In this document: piece by piece, positions 28,049 through 37,756 of the stretch
Position numbering within the stretch: the first letter of the stretch is position 1
Layout of the letters: each line of letters begins with the position of its first letter
Source: CAVWCQ01 sp963753545
GTDB lineage: Bacteria; Chloroflexota; Anaerolineae; Aggregatilineales; Aggregatilineaceae
Assembly: GCA_963753545.1 (NCBI GenBank)
Contig: CAVWCQ010000008.1
Coordinates: 1,674,001-1,738,000, forward strand
DNA: 64,000 nucleotides
Direction of reading: 5' to 3'
Program-made: the position numbers and the translations under genes
The notes under the pieces: generated by a model
Databases searched by the model: none
What the model saw: only the letters and a program-made list of their open reading frames with translations
What the model was told of the DNA's origin: nothing

Positions 28049-29183
28049 AGGCAGTGACTCCGACGGCAACAATCAGCAGGACACCCACGACTCCATACGC
28101 GTTTTTGATGCCAACCTGATCGGCTATGGTGCCGAGCACCTGCGGGATAACGAGAATCGAAATTCCGGCGGCCTGCACGATTCGAGCGCTGGCCACATCG
28201 GGACGACTTTCACCAATCCGCGAGGCAATCGACAGCACCAGCGGAAAGAGATTGGCGATGCCCAACCCGGCCAGGAACAATCCGGTAACGGTCAGAACGA
28301 TCACAGGAGCCAGCCAAAAGAGGATAAATCCGCCCAGCGCGATCAGGACAGCGGTTTGCAGCAGCGGGGCGCTGTCATATTTGCGGGTGAGGCGGCTGCC
28401 AGCGGCTCGCCCAACCGTCATGGCGAAAAAGAAGAAGGTCATTGTCAAAGAGGCGTCGGCTTTGCTCAGCCCGGTTTTGTCCAGATATTCCGCACCCCAG
28501 AAGCCAAATCCCCACTCCACCGAGCCTGCCAGAATGACAATCAGCAGGTAAATCCAGAAGAGCGCGGGCAGTCTCTGGCCTGTCGACAGTTTAGGTGTTT
28601 CGGGAGCTATTCGTTTTTTAGTGGGGATGGGCGTTCGCCACATAAAAAAGGTGACCACTGCCCACAGCAGCACCATCCCATAAAATGCCGCCCGCCAGCC
28701 GATGCCGATCCGGTCAAAGCCGCCCACGGCCAGGGGAGCCAGCGTCACCAGGAAGACGGCGGCAACGTTGGATTCGGTGAGGGCAATGGCGCGCTGCGGC
28801 CCATGATGATCCGCCAGGGACGCCTGGACAATGGTGATAACCAGCGATCCGGGCTGTCCAATCAGATACGCGCCGAAAATCGTGATCGCGGGGTGGTGGC
28901 CTGCGATCACGATCAATGATCCCAGGGCGATTCCGGCGCAGCCGCTCCACAGAGCCGCCCGCCGCCCATAACGTTTGATGACACGGTCCGCGAATATGCC
29001 GTTGATGATCATGCCGATAGCCATCGCGCTCAGGTGCAGCCCGCCCACCGTGTAGCTGATGTGCAGTTCGCTGCGGATAAAGGGCATGGCCGGGCCGAGA
29101 ACGGCCTGGGAATAGGCGAAATAGGAGAGCAGAAAATAGGCGAGCCAGGTGTAGCGGTCTCGCACAAACAGATCAGGTGTCAT
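28011..29183 (-). CDS. MFS transporter (paralog 2)
   Basis: 390 residues from ATG 29183 (MTPDLFVRDRYTWLAYF), a better fit to its paralog than the longer frame. It has 12 membrane segments and the motif INGIFADRVIKRYGRRAALW at the helix 2-3 loop. It is the first gene of a two-gene operon with its duplicate downstream. The substrate is unknown; duplicated MFS permeases without an enzyme neighbour often export drugs or small metabolites. Confidence 0.85.
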   Translation of the reverse strand: MTPDLFVRDRYTWLAYFLLSYFAYSQAVLGPAMPFIRSELHISYTVGGLHLSAMAIGMIINGIFADRVIKRYGRRAALWSGCAGIALGSLIVIAGHHPAITIFGAYLIGQPGSLVITIVQASLADHHGPQRAIALTESNVAAVFLVTLAPLAVGGFDRIGIGWRAAFYGMVLLWAVVTFFMWRTPIPTKKRIAPETPKLSTGQRLPALFWIYLLIVILAGSVEWGFGFWGAEYLDKTGLSKADASLTMTFFFFAMTVGRAAGSRLTRKYDSAPLLQTAVLIALGGFILFWLAPVIVLTVTGLFLAGLGIANLFPLVLSIASRIGESRPDVASARIVQAAGISILVIPQVLGTIADQVGIKNAYGVVGVLLIVAVGVTAYANRFARRTVQP

Positions 29184-29337
29184 AGGGTTGTACTCGCAGT
29201 GCCGCGAACAAAAGGAGTGTCCGCTCACAAGAGTAACACCAGCGCCGGGCAACGACCAGCCCTATTCATACCGATTTGGGCCGGATGAGTGCCCTTCGAT
29301 GAGCGAAACGTCGCGTTTGCTATCCTGCTTCGTCTGA

Positions 29338-29670
29338 TTAATCAGGGAATTCCGTGAGAAGATCAATTACCTGAAGGAGTGCTTCGCCGTTCTCAAGTTC
29401 TTCTATTGGGATTCCCGGATATAGTTTTTCTTCGTATGCCTTCCGCCGCAAAGCTGCCGTTAAGACGTCGTTAAGTGAGAAGTCTATGCCCTTTTCGTTT
29501 TTTACCTGGAAAGGTGGGAAAGTCTTGCGTAGCTCCACAATCTCGCTGCGATTATCAATCTGGTTGTCTTCGAGTAAAGGAATGATCCAATCCACCAGGA
29601 AACTGGCAGCCCAAGAAATCCTGGCCTCAGTTACATCCATCCTATTTTCTGGGGATTCAAAGTCGTTCAC
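29338..29670 (-). CDS. Small hypothetical protein
   Basis: A 110-residue acidic soluble protein, GTG start at 29670. It is mostly helical (SWAASFLVDWIIPLLED, then VLTAALRRKAYEEKLY) with an amphipathic C-terminus ending LLTEFPD. It resembles in size and acidity the orphan immunity-type proteins found in Chloroflexota, but no family is recognised. Confidence 0.55.
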   Translation of the reverse strand: MNDFESPENRMDVTEARISWAASFLVDWIIPLLEDNQIDNRSEIVELRKTFPPFQVKNEKGIDFSLNDVLTAALRRKAYEEKLYPGIPIEELENGEALLQVIDLLTEFPD

Positions 29671-29906
29671 AGATCATCCATTCGTTAGCTCAGCCAAACA
29701 ACCAACAGCCTTACATGCATTATAAGATTTTTGAGATCGTGAAACAATGGAAGACCTCTCTTGCGCTGTACTGAGCGCGACTTTGCACATGATAATCTGT
29801 ATCGGCAGGGTAGGGCTTGTTCCACCTTTCCAATGGTCTCTTAAACTGGCGGAACTGCCCAGACAAGAGTAAAACAGTGGGACTCGTTACGGATGAGAGG
29901 CCCTCT

Positions 29907-30671
29907 ATGAAAGATTTTTACGAAGACTTTTATGCAGCGCTAGCACGTTCGGCGGCCCACACCGAATTTTGCCAGCGTGTTTTTGGTCGTGATCTGGCGC
30001 AGCATGGCTTTGCCGACATGGCGCAGCTTGACAAACTGATCGCCGTGACCGGATTACAATCGGGTATGCACGCCCTGGATATTGGCTGCGGCAACGGCCA
30101 GATTGCCGAATATCTTTCGGATCAGACGGGGGCGCACATCACCGGGCTGGATTATATCGAGCGGGCCGTGCAGCAGGCGATGAATCGCACTGCCGCCAAG
30201 CGCAACCGCCTCGATTTTATGGCGGGCGATATCAACGCGCTCGATTTGTACGATGGCCGGTACGATCTGATCATCTCCATCGATTCGATCTATTTCAGCG
30301 ATGATTACGTGGATACGATTGCCCGGTTCAAGCTGGCGTTGTGTCGCGGCGGGGCGCTGGCCTTCTTTTATGGGTATGGGCGCGAACCCTGGGTTTCCAA
30401 GGAAGAGTTCCCGGCGGATAAACTTGCGCCCGACAAAACGCCGCTGGCGGATGCGCTGACTGCCAACGGCCTGACCTTTGAAAGCTGGGACTTCACGCCG
30501 GATGATTTGCGGCTGGCGAAGCTGCGGCAGGACGTACTGGCCGATCTCAAACCGCGCTTTGAGGCGGAAGGATCGCTGTTTATTTACGAGAATCGTATGG
30601 GAGACGCGAACGGCATGCGCGCCGCCATCGAAGAAGGGCTGCACAGGCGCTATCTGTACGTCGCGCGGTAG
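29907..30671 (+). CDS. SAM-dependent methyltransferase
   Basis: ATG 29907 with GAGAGG upstream gives 254 residues. SAM motif I is ALDIGCGNGQIAEYL at about 55-69, the acidic residue lies in ITGLDYIERAV, motif II in DINALDLYDGRYDLIISID, and a post-I helix follows. The N-terminal ~45 residues (KDFYEDFYAALARSAAHTEFCQRVFG) form a helical cap seen in small-molecule methyltransferases. The substrate is unknown. The gene is isolated. Confidence 0.82.
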   Translation: MKDFYEDFYAALARSAAHTEFCQRVFGRDLAQHGFADMAQLDKLIAVTGLQSGMHALDIGCGNGQIAEYLSDQTGAHITGLDYIERAVQQAMNRTAAKRNRLDFMAGDINALDLYDGRYDLIISIDSIYFSDDYVDTIARFKLALCRGGALAFFYGYGREPWVSKEEFPADKLAPDKTPLADALTANGLTFESWDFTPDDLRLAKLRQDVLADLKPRFEAEGSLFIYENRMGDANGMRAAIEEGLHRRYLYVAR

Positions 30672-30731
30672 GGACGGTTCTTTCTGCGCCTGTTTTGTAG
30701 GGGAGTATGGCAATACACCCTGAACCAGACA

Positions 30732-30762
30732 AAATAAAAGGGCGGGTTTGCTCAACCCGCCC
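30732..30762 (-). terminator. Intrinsic terminator of the GH116 gene (GGGCGGGTT palindrome)
   Basis: A 9-bp perfect stem GGGCGGGTT / AACCCGCCC with a 5-nt loop. On the minus strand it is followed by TTTTATTTTG, so it can terminate the GH116 transcript 22 bp behind the stop. Confidence 0.8.
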
Positions 30763-30783
30763 GTCCAGATTTGAGGAATACCG

Positions 30784-33191
30784 TTAGCGGCGTTCGAGTG
30801 CCGTCTGCATGGCCCAGATCGCCAGGGGGCGCATATACATGCTGGCCCGGAAGCTGCCGTTTTTGGTCCACGCTTCCGGCGTGCGGAACCACATGCCGTA
30901 GGTCTCGTAAGTGTATTTATAGACCCCGTAGGCCGTGCCCCAGCCAGCATCGTCCAGGCCGCGGAACAGCATGTGCGCGGCGGCCATATAGGTTGTGCCC
31001 GCCCACACTTCGTCGCCCTGCTGCGTGCGTACCGGGCTGCCATCGGCATTGATGCCGTTGACCGCGCCCAACTGCCCATCTTCAAACATCATCACGTTGT
31101 GGTCGTAAATGCTGGTGAGCGCGCTGTCCACATGATCATCGGGCAGAGTGCTCAGGCCGCTGATGCGGGCATACCACTCTCCGGCAAGCTGGTCGGACAT
31201 GATGCCATCCGATGTCTCATCATAGTTGTAGTATTCGCCATTCCAGAGTGTCGCTTCGTATAAGGTGGCGGCGTCTTCGTAGCGGGCCGCATAGTCGGCG
31301 GCGGCTGTTTCGTCTCCAACCATTGTCGCCATTTTGCTCATCGCGTCCAGCGCGGCGATCCACAGGCCGCCGCTGTAGGCGCTGATCCCCGTCGCGATCC
31401 AGGTGTCGTAGGTCTGATCCGGCTCGCCGTCATTTTCCGGGATGCCGTCGCCGTTGTCGTCCATCGCCGCCAGATAGTCCATCGCTATCACTGCATCATC
31501 CCACAATTCCGTCACCAGTTCCGGCTGCTCAAGCAGGACAGCGTCGCGGTAGAGGCGCAGCACGAACTTGGCGTTGAGGTCTTTCCAGGTATTGACATTC
31601 TGCCACGTGAAGCCGTTGGGCTTATCCCAGGGCGCTTCTTCCGGGCCGCCCATGTCGTGCGGGACGGCTCCCGCTACCTTGCGCTGCACTTCGTCACCCG
31701 AATAGCCGACAGTATAGGTGCTGGTGTCTTCCTGGGGAACAGTCGCCGCGAAGTCGCGCATGATCTGCATCTCGATTTCGGGCCACAGTTCGAGCAGGGC
31801 GAACGAGGCGTAAAAGTCCACGTCAAAGGTGTTGTACCAGTAATAATCGGGGCATTCCAGGTAGGCGAATTTGCCAAAATAATCAGGGCCGGGATCAGGC
31901 TCTCCGACGCGCCCATGCTCCCAGGCCGAGCCGCCATCCGCCAGATAGTACAGTTCGTTAAAGAGGGCCGTCTTGTACCACAGTGGGGTGCTCTGGTCGT
32001 CCAGGATCGGCTGCTGCCACGCCACAATTGCGTCCTGCCAGGTGTTCATCTGGGCCAGACCTTCGGCAGCGATATCCCAGGCGTGATCCCCTTCACGCCC
32101 AAAGAATGCGGTGTAGCGCTTGAACCACTGGGCATCCTCGTCGCCAAAGGCCGTGATCGGGAAATCCCAGGTCATCGTCATGGGGAACTCAATCGTCTGG
32201 CCGGGTTCCAGGGTGATCGTGACGGCGATGCCCGCGCCGGGCGCTTCGCCGCGCTGTGACACGGTTGGATCGTCCACGTTGTCGAGCGCGCCGTCGCTGG
32301 CGAAGTCGTTCCAGATATCCGCGCCGTCGCCTTGAGTCTCAAAGCGGCTGCGGTAGCTGACGCTCACGCCGGGAACTTCCAGCGCGGCTATGGCCAGCGA
32401 GCCGTCAAACTCGGACCCCGTGAAGTCGCCTTCGTGACGCAGTTCGATGCCAACCATGCGACCGTTCGCTGTGTCAGCCGTGCGCGCCGTCTGGTACAGG
32501 CCGCTGTTGAAGCCGAGAATGTTCTGCGTGGTGAACATTACGCCGAGAGTCACGGGCTGATCGGTAGGATTGCTCGCTGTCCAGTTGAACAGGGCGACAG
32601 GGTAGCTGGTCGCCTGATAATCATTGGGGATGATGGGCGAGAACTGCTCGATGCTGAGATCGACAGGGAGCTGATCCCAGTCGTAGACGAACCAGGAGCG
32701 CGGATAGAGCGCGTAGTAGGTTCCCGCCCCGACCGGATATTCCCAGTTCCAGGCACTCAGCATCGTGCCGCGCGGCTTCCCGGTCCACAGGGCCTGGGCC
32801 ACGCTCTGATCGCCCTGGCTGGCGTAGACACTGAACATGTCGGCTGGAATCGTCTGGTAAACATGGTGTCCGATATCGATGTGCCACCGTGCAAAGTCAC
32901 CCGCATAGGTCCGTGAGAACGTTCCCGCGCCGAAACCGCCGAACGGAGCGCCCTGCACAGGGCCGTCATTGATCATCGGATAGTTCACGCTGTCTTGTGG
33001 AGCGTTATCGAAGGGCTGGCCGATTGCGCGAGACCATGCCGCCGCCGGAATCCGGTCGGAATGCCCGGTCCTTCCTGGTAGCGGGGCGAGGCAGGGGTAG
33101 GGCCGGACGTACTGGCACGCCCGATGCCCAGCGGAAAACTGATTGTCAGGACGAGCAGGAGAATCAGACTGATAAAGCGCCTGTGAGTCAT
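30784..33191 (-). CDS. Secreted GH116-family beta-glycosidase (GBA2-like; N-terminal frameshift)
   Basis: Joined over one missing base near 33060, the gene encodes ~802 residues: a signal peptide (MTHRRFISLILLLVLTISF), the GH116 N-terminal domain (PAAAWSRAIG, GGFGAGTFSRTYAGDFARW), a beta-sandwich region, and the (alpha/alpha)6 catalytic domain. Family-defining blocks are ALFNELYYLADGGSAWE, which carries the catalytic nucleophile Glu, and EPDQTYDTWIATGISAYSGG, which carries the acid/base Asp. GH116 enzymes hydrolyse glucosylceramide or beta-gluco/xylosides. Being exported, this copy probably acts on plant- or microbial-derived glycosides. Confidence 0.88.
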
Positions 33192-33417
33192 GGAGTGTCC
33201 CCCTCAGAATTGACACGGATAGAGCGAGGTTAAAGATAGAGCGAAGTATAACGCATGAATGGGAGCGCTCTCAACTTTTGAGGTCTATCATTTCTGCCTT
33301 TTTTGCCCCATTCATTTTTGTCTCGAATTGTTCGAGAACCAGGACAATTTTTTGACGCAACATCGCGATTTTGATGAATCCCGGGTGAGATAGTACAATT
33401 TACCTACAAGTGAGTAT

Positions 33418-33446
33418 TTGATTCATATTTAGGAATCCTTTATACT
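33418..33446 (+). promoter_or_regulatory. Sigma-70-type promoter of the pilin-like gene
   Basis: -35 TTGATT (33418-33423), 17-bp spacer, -10 TATACT (33441-33446), in an AT-rich stretch that contrasts with the GC-rich genome. It lies 40 bp before the pilin ATG. The rest of the 294-bp gap between 33191 and 33485 holds no other feature. Confidence 0.75.
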
Positions 33447-33485
33447 ATCTTTATATCTCTCGGCATTTTATAGGAGGATTCTTCG

Positions 33486-33635
33486 ATGATCTATGAACCG
33501 CGTGAAGAAGGTGGCCAGGGCCTCGTTGAGTACGCCCTGATTCTTGTCCTGGTTGCCGTTGTCGTGATCGTAATCCTGGCAATCCTGGGCCCTGCAATCG
33601 GTAACATTTTCTCCAATATCGTCAGCAGTCTCTAG
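33486..33635 (+). CDS. Flp/Fap-type (type IVb) pilin-like small protein
   Basis: Only 49 residues: a short polar N-terminus with a Gly-Gln-Gly-Leu-Val-Glu-Tyr segment, then one long hydrophobic helix. The Gly followed by Leu-Val-Glu (Glu+5) is the prepilin-peptidase consensus of Flp pilins. AGGAGG at 33472-33477 is 8 nt before ATG 33486. The gene has a clear promoter and a strong terminator, so it is an expressed single-gene unit. No tad assembly genes are in the window. Flp proteins form Tad pili for adhesion; orphan copies distant from tad loci are common. Confidence 0.85.
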   Translation: MIYEPREEGGQGLVEYALILVLVAVVVIVILAILGPAIGNIFSNIVSSL

Positions 33636-33657
33636 CGTATAAGCTGCATTTATAAGA

Positions 33658-33697
33658 AACCGTGTGCCGGAAACGTTCGGCACACGGTTTTATTTTT
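33658..33697 (+). terminator. Intrinsic terminator of the pilin gene
   Basis: A 12-bp perfect stem AACCGTGTGCCG / CGGCACACGGTT with an 8-nt loop, followed by TTATTTTTT, 22 bp behind the stop. Confidence 0.92.
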
Positions 33698-33999
33698 TAT
33701 TCGTCGTAGGTGGTTAGAGCAGCGGGCAGCACCTGTGTTACGCTGTGACCTGCGGCGGGCAGCCCGACCAGAATGGCGCTGATCACTTCCTCGCGCGATG
33801 CCCCTGCCTGTTTCGCCATCTGGACATGAAACGGTACACCGCTTTCCATGCGCAAGGCCGCCAGAACCGCAAGATAGGCCAGTTCTTCGGTCTTTTTGTC
33901 TAACGCGCTCGCTTCGTCCAGGGTCTGGACCATCGCGCCCCATGCCTGAGAATGGCCAGGCGCTTCACGCATAAACGTTTGAAAGGCGTTGCTGATCAT
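33697..33999 (-). CDS. Carboxymuconolactone decarboxylase/AhpD-like protein
   Basis: A 100-residue all-helical protein matching the CMD fold (LDKKTEELAYLAVLAALRMESGVPFHVQMAKQAGASREEVISAILVG). The redox CxxC of AhpD is absent: the family Glu and His are present (MESGVPFHV), but both cysteines are replaced. It is therefore unlikely to be a peroxidase reductase and more like the non-redox CMD group. The convergent pilin terminator abuts its stop. Confidence 0.8.
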   Translation of the reverse strand: MISNAFQTFMREAPGHSQAWGAMVQTLDEASALDKKTEELAYLAVLAALRMESGVPFHVQMAKQAGASREEVISAILVGLPAAGHSVTQVLPAALTTYDE

Positions 34000-34050
34000 G
34001 GGAAAATCTCCTTCAGATGCTGCTCAATATCAGCCCTTATCATACCAGAA

Positions 34051-35079
34051 CTATTGTTCTAGCGCCAGTTCAAACGTATAGACATGGTCATAGGCACCAT
34101 GCATCACAACCTGGACTTCGCCTGTACTCATCCCGTAGACAATCGACCACTGGGTTGATCCGGGCTGCGCCACTTCGGAGAGCAGGGTCATGGCACTGCC
34201 CAGGGTGAGCTGTCCTTCGCGCTCGGTCAGCACATCATGGATGTGATCATATCGCGCGCACATCTGCGCCGGATCGTCCTGGACAGGCGTATTCAAAAAG
34301 TTGGTCGCTGCCTGCCAGGAAGTCTCGCCGGGCATGACTGACATCTCGCCCGCGTAAAATTCGATCAGGACCGATTTCCCGCTGGCGTCCGCGATCAGGT
34401 AGTGGATCGGCGGGCCGCCGCCCCATTCAATGTTGTAATCCTCAAAAATGGCTACTGCTTCGTCTACCGTCGCCGCGTGATCCAGCACTTCGCGGATAAT
34501 CCCCAGCGAGTCAATCGTCTCGCGGCTCGGATCGTTGGGCATTTCTCCAACCTGATCCACCGCCGCCATGCCGACCGCCAGGCCGCGCTCGTTCAAACCA
34601 TCGAAGGGCAGGGTTGGCGCATAGAGCAGGGGGGTACGCGCTTCCAGGGGGAGATCAGCGGCACCTCTGCCAAGCCCCAGGTAGGCGATATCGACCATTG
34701 AAACCGAGTTGTAGCCCTCATCGGGATAGGTGAACAGCAGCAGGGCCGGGCTGTACTGCCAGTCAAAATTGCGGCCATAGATCCGCGCATCGGGATCGGC
34801 CAGTGCCGCGAACAGCGAACAGGCAAAGGGAGTCGTTCCCGTAGAGGCCGTCACTTCCGATAGATCGTCCCAACTGCCATAATAGTTCATCGTATAGAGC
34901 GGGTAATCATCGACCTGTTTGAGACTGTTGAGTGTGGCGATCTGGTCGTCTGTCAACCGGCCAGCCGTCGGCGCTGCCGAGGGCGCTGCGGCGAGATGAT
35001 AGGACGAGATCATCATCGGAGCCGCCATCATCGCCGCTGCCAGCAGCCCAACAAGGCCCATCCACCTGTTTTTGTTCAT
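34051..35079 (-). CDS. Secreted linear-amide C-N hydrolase (choloylglycine hydrolase / penicillin acylase family)
   Basis: 342 residues from ATG 35079 behind GGGAGGATT. It has a signal peptide (MNKNRWMGLVGLLAAAMMAAP). The Ntn-hydrolase core is recognisable: TTPFACSLFAALAD with the candidate nucleophile Cys at about residue 86, GRNFDWQYSPALLLF, GLNERGLAVGMAAVD, GPPIHYLIADASGKSVLIEF and WQAATNFL. Cys would become the N-terminal nucleophile only if about 80 residues are cleaved; the known secreted homologs (acid ceramidase/NAAA-like) process this way. Likely substrates are N-acyl amides such as bile salts, N-acyl ethanolamines or acyl-homoserine lactones. Confidence 0.8.
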   Translation of the reverse strand: MNKNRWMGLVGLLAAAMMAAPMMISSYHLAAAPSAAPTAGRLTDDQIATLNSLKQVDDYPLYTMNYYGSWDDLSEVTASTGTTPFACSLFAALADPDARIYGRNFDWQYSPALLLFTYPDEGYNSVSMVDIAYLGLGRGAADLPLEARTPLLYAPTLPFDGLNERGLAVGMAAVDQVGEMPNDPSRETIDSLGIIREVLDHAATVDEAVAIFEDYNIEWGGGPPIHYLIADASGKSVLIEFYAGEMSVMPGETSWQAATNFLNTPVQDDPAQMCARYDHIHDVLTEREGQLTLGSAMTLLSEVAQPGSTQWSIVYGMSTGEVQVVMHGAYDHVYTFELALEQ

Positions 35080-35208
35080 ATCAATCCTCCCATGTCTCCA
35101 CTCTGACTGGTTATACGAATAAAGGCCGTGATCTGTTTGTCGGGCGGCTGATCTTGCGGATAATGAGAGTAGTGTTTTTTGTGGCGCGCAGACTTTTCGG
35201 GGGCAGCT

Positions 35209-36123
35209 ATGGACGAATTGACCTATTATCCATCTCAACAAGAGGTTGAAGCATGGATTGGCAGCGTGTGGGCAGAGGCAAACGCGCTTGATCTTCAAGT
35301 GGAAACACAGATACCGGAATTCAGCGGGCAACCGCTTCCTCGCCAAACGATCAGGCAGAGAACGATCCGATTCTGTTCGGGGACTGACGAGTTTTACGCG
35401 ATCTGGCAGCCTGCCGCCGCAACTCCGGCCCCGCTGCTGATTTACACACCCGGTTACGGCGCGGAGATGACCGTGCATCCCGAACTGGTTGCGCAGGGGT
35501 ACAACGTCCTGCACATTAACCCGCTTGGTTATGCGACGCCTGATGGATTCAACACGGCAAAGCTGCAAGGTCGCCCCTGGCCGCATTGGGGAGTGATGCT
35601 CGACACGATGACAAGCAAGGCGCAGCGCGGCTATCACCAGTGGTTCGCGCAGTGCATCGCGGCGATCACGTGGGCGCAGCGCCAGCCAGAAACGCTGCCG
35701 GAACGTCTCTCCTTCTTCGGATTCAGCCAGGGCGGTGGAGCGGCGCTGCTGCTTGGATCGCTCTACCAGGGGCGCGGCGCGCGCTGCGTGGCGGCAGAAG
35801 CGCCGTTTTTGACGAATATTCCGCTGATGAATTAGCTTTCTCCGGATGGGCTGTTTTCAGATCTTCTCAACCAGGTTGGGAACACGGCAGAGGCATGGGC
35901 GGCGGTTGGATATGTAGATACCCTGTCTCACGTCGAGCGGCTGACGATACCCGTCCTGCTGACAGCCGGTACGGCGGATACTTCCTGTCCCGCGCCAGCG
36001 ATTGAGACACTGTTCCAGCGCCTGTCCACGACCAAGCTGTATTACCGGGTCGATGGGCTGACGCACGAGTACACGGATGCGTTTGTCGCGCTGGCGGGAA
36101 CGTGGTTCCGGCAGTATGCGTGA
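35209..36123 (+). CDS. Acetylxylan-esterase-like alpha/beta hydrolase interrupted by TAG
   Basis: ATG 35209 with GGGGG upstream. The frame runs to TAG 35833-35835 and then continues open to TGA 36121-36123. The whole frame, 304 codons, encodes an AXE1/cephalosporin-C deacetylase-like hydrolase: LLIYTPGYGAEMTVHPELV, nucleophile Ser in FFGFSQGGGAALL, then (behind the TAG) the acid Asp in LLTAGTADTSCPAPAIE and the His in GLTHEYTDAFV. As sequenced, the truncated product would lack Asp and His and be inactive. Either a true nonsense mutation, a sequencing substitution, or amber readthrough could be at work; the first two are much more likely. Confidence 0.75.
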
Positions 36124-36172
36124 GTGAGAGAATACGAGTGTTGAGGGGTGCAGCAGACTGCGCCCCTCTATT

Positions 36173-37756
36173 CTAGATATCCATCCCTCGCACCCGATCC
36201 ACCTGCCCGCTGAGGCCCTGGCGCGTCAGGGTGATGTACGACAGAACTGAATCATTCCAGCCGTAGATGAAGTGGATATCGGGCGCGCTCGATGGGGCGA
36301 CGGCGTGGCGGTACGGGGCAATCGTCAGCAGGAACGCTTTGGCTCCGGGCGCGACTCGCTCCTTGTACTCGTTCCAGGTGGGCAAAAAGCCCAGCCGCCC
36401 GCTCTGATCAGTGGCCCATTCGATATTATCGGTGATGCCGATGAAGGTATCCACCACGATCCGCCTGTCCAGCAGATAACTGATCGGCGCGCTGACTGCT
36501 GTTCCGCCGCCGCCGATGCTCGCCAGGGTGTCGGCGGTCGTCATCAGGCTGTCGTGGGCGCTCAGTTTGACAGGAACAACGCGATTTTCGAAAGGCAGCA
36601 CCAGCGCCTCCCGGTTGGTCTTGAGCAGCGCCCCGGCAAAAATTCCGGCAATGTCGATATAACGCACCTTCGACATGGAGGCGATGAATCCTCCCATGCT
36701 GCCGGAAACGTCCGGCGCGATGCATACCGATCCGCCCAGGTCGGGCAGATTGACAAACGCCGCTTCCATCGCCTCAACCAGGGTCTCGCTGATCCGAATT
36801 TCAGAAGGTGTTTGCGCCTCGAACAAGCGGTACGCCGTAAACAGGCGGAAGGGCAGTATCTTAGCCTTGCGCAGCGCATCGGGCTGGGTCAACCGATCTA
36901 CCACATAGGCGGCATTATCCCGCTCGCGCAGAACATCGGCCTTTTGCAGCGTGTTCAGGTGGCGTAACAGCGCCATATAGGGCATCTGGCGCATCAGTTC
37001 GGTCCAGGTTTCAGCATCCGGCTTGATCACGCCTGTGACGACCTCGTAGGGCAGGCGGCCCTCGGCGATCAGCGCCCGTGCTGCCTGCTGATCGCTGGTG
37101 GTTTTCAGCCGCTCGAAGGCGTCGATCTGCGGGGTGAGGGCGCGCATCTGCGGCTGGTTCCACTTTGCTCGATCCGCCAGCCACAGGAAGATCGCGTCCT
37201 GCACGGCATTCACGGGCTGTGGATGAGAGACACGCAGCACATCGCGCAGGCTGTAGCCCTGTCCGCCCGAACCGTATTTAATGGCGTGATACTCGCTCAT
37301 GGTATTCAGCCAGTGATTGACCGCCGTTTTGATCGAACGTCCCATGCCGCCGGGCGTTACCCCACCGCGCACGATCTCCACAAAATCGGTCAGATCGCCG
37401 GGAGTCTGGATGACGCGCCCAAAGACACGATGGAACAGGTCGCGGTCCGCCTTCGCCAGATAAGCGAGTCCAACAATCGGCTGGAGGCGCATCAAGCCGC
37501 TTTCCCGCGCATAGACCAGTGCCCGCGCGCCAAATGCCGGGTCACGACTCATGATCGCCGCGTGCAGCGCCAGGGACTCTTTGAGCAGGTCTGTCTCGGT
37601 AGCATAAAACGTCCCACCCAGTGTGTTGGTCAGCAAGACCTGCAGATAAGCCTCTTCATCAGAGCGCTGGAAGGATGGGAACCCTTCCGGATTGACGGTT
37701 GTGGTATGGACATATGAATTTTTCTGTACGTTGAACTTGTTGAGAATACGGGGCAT
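36173..37756 (-). CDS. rsr: TROVE-domain protein, bacterial Ro60 (Rsr)
   Basis: 527 residues, ATG 37756 behind GGAGG. The N-terminal two thirds form the TROVE HEAT-repeat ring (e.g. LHAAIMSRDPAFGARALVYARE, VEIVRGGVTPGGMGRSIKTAV, HPQPVNAVQDAIFLWL). The C-terminal von Willebrand A domain has the MIDAS motif DVSGSMGG at about 350 and later TFIGITDNIEWA. Ro60 binds misfolded ncRNAs and Y RNAs; in bacteria (Deinococcus, Salmonella) Y RNA tethers Ro60 to PNPase. The array of Y-RNA-like genes at 41183-41690 lies 3.4 kb away, behind the HYR gene. No rtcBA genes are seen in the window. The length (527 vs ~530 in D. radiodurans) is normal. Confidence 0.92.
   Translation of the reverse strand: MPRILNKFNVQKNSYVHTTTVNPEGFPSFQRSDEEAYLQVLLTNTLGGTFYATETDLLKESLALHAAIMSRDPAFGARALVYARESGLMRLQPIVGLAYLAKADRDLFHRVFGRVIQTPGDLTDFVEIVRGGVTPGGMGRSIKTAVNHWLNTMSEYHAIKYGSGGQGYSLRDVLRVSHPQPVNAVQDAIFLWLADRAKWNQPQMRALTPQIDAFERLKTTSDQQAARALIAEGRLPYEVVTGVIKPDAETWTELMRQMPYMALLRHLNTLQKADVLRERDNAAYVVDRLTQPDALRKAKILPFRLFTAYRLFEAQTPSEIRISETLVEAMEAAFVNLPDLGGSVCIAPDVSGSMGGFIASMSKVRYIDIAGIFAGALLKTNREALVLPFENRVVPVKLSAHDSLMTTADTLASIGGGGTAVSAPISYLLDRRIVVDTFIGITDNIEWATDQSGRLGFLPTWNEYKERVAPGAKAFLLTIAPYRHAVAPSSAPDIHFIYGWNDSVLSYITLTRQGLSGQVDRVRGMDI

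Noticed and set aside
28002..28919. 305-codon plus-strand ORF across the two MFS genes
   Set aside because: It is antisense to 12-TM transporter genes and has a Gly/Gln/His-rich composition without any motif.
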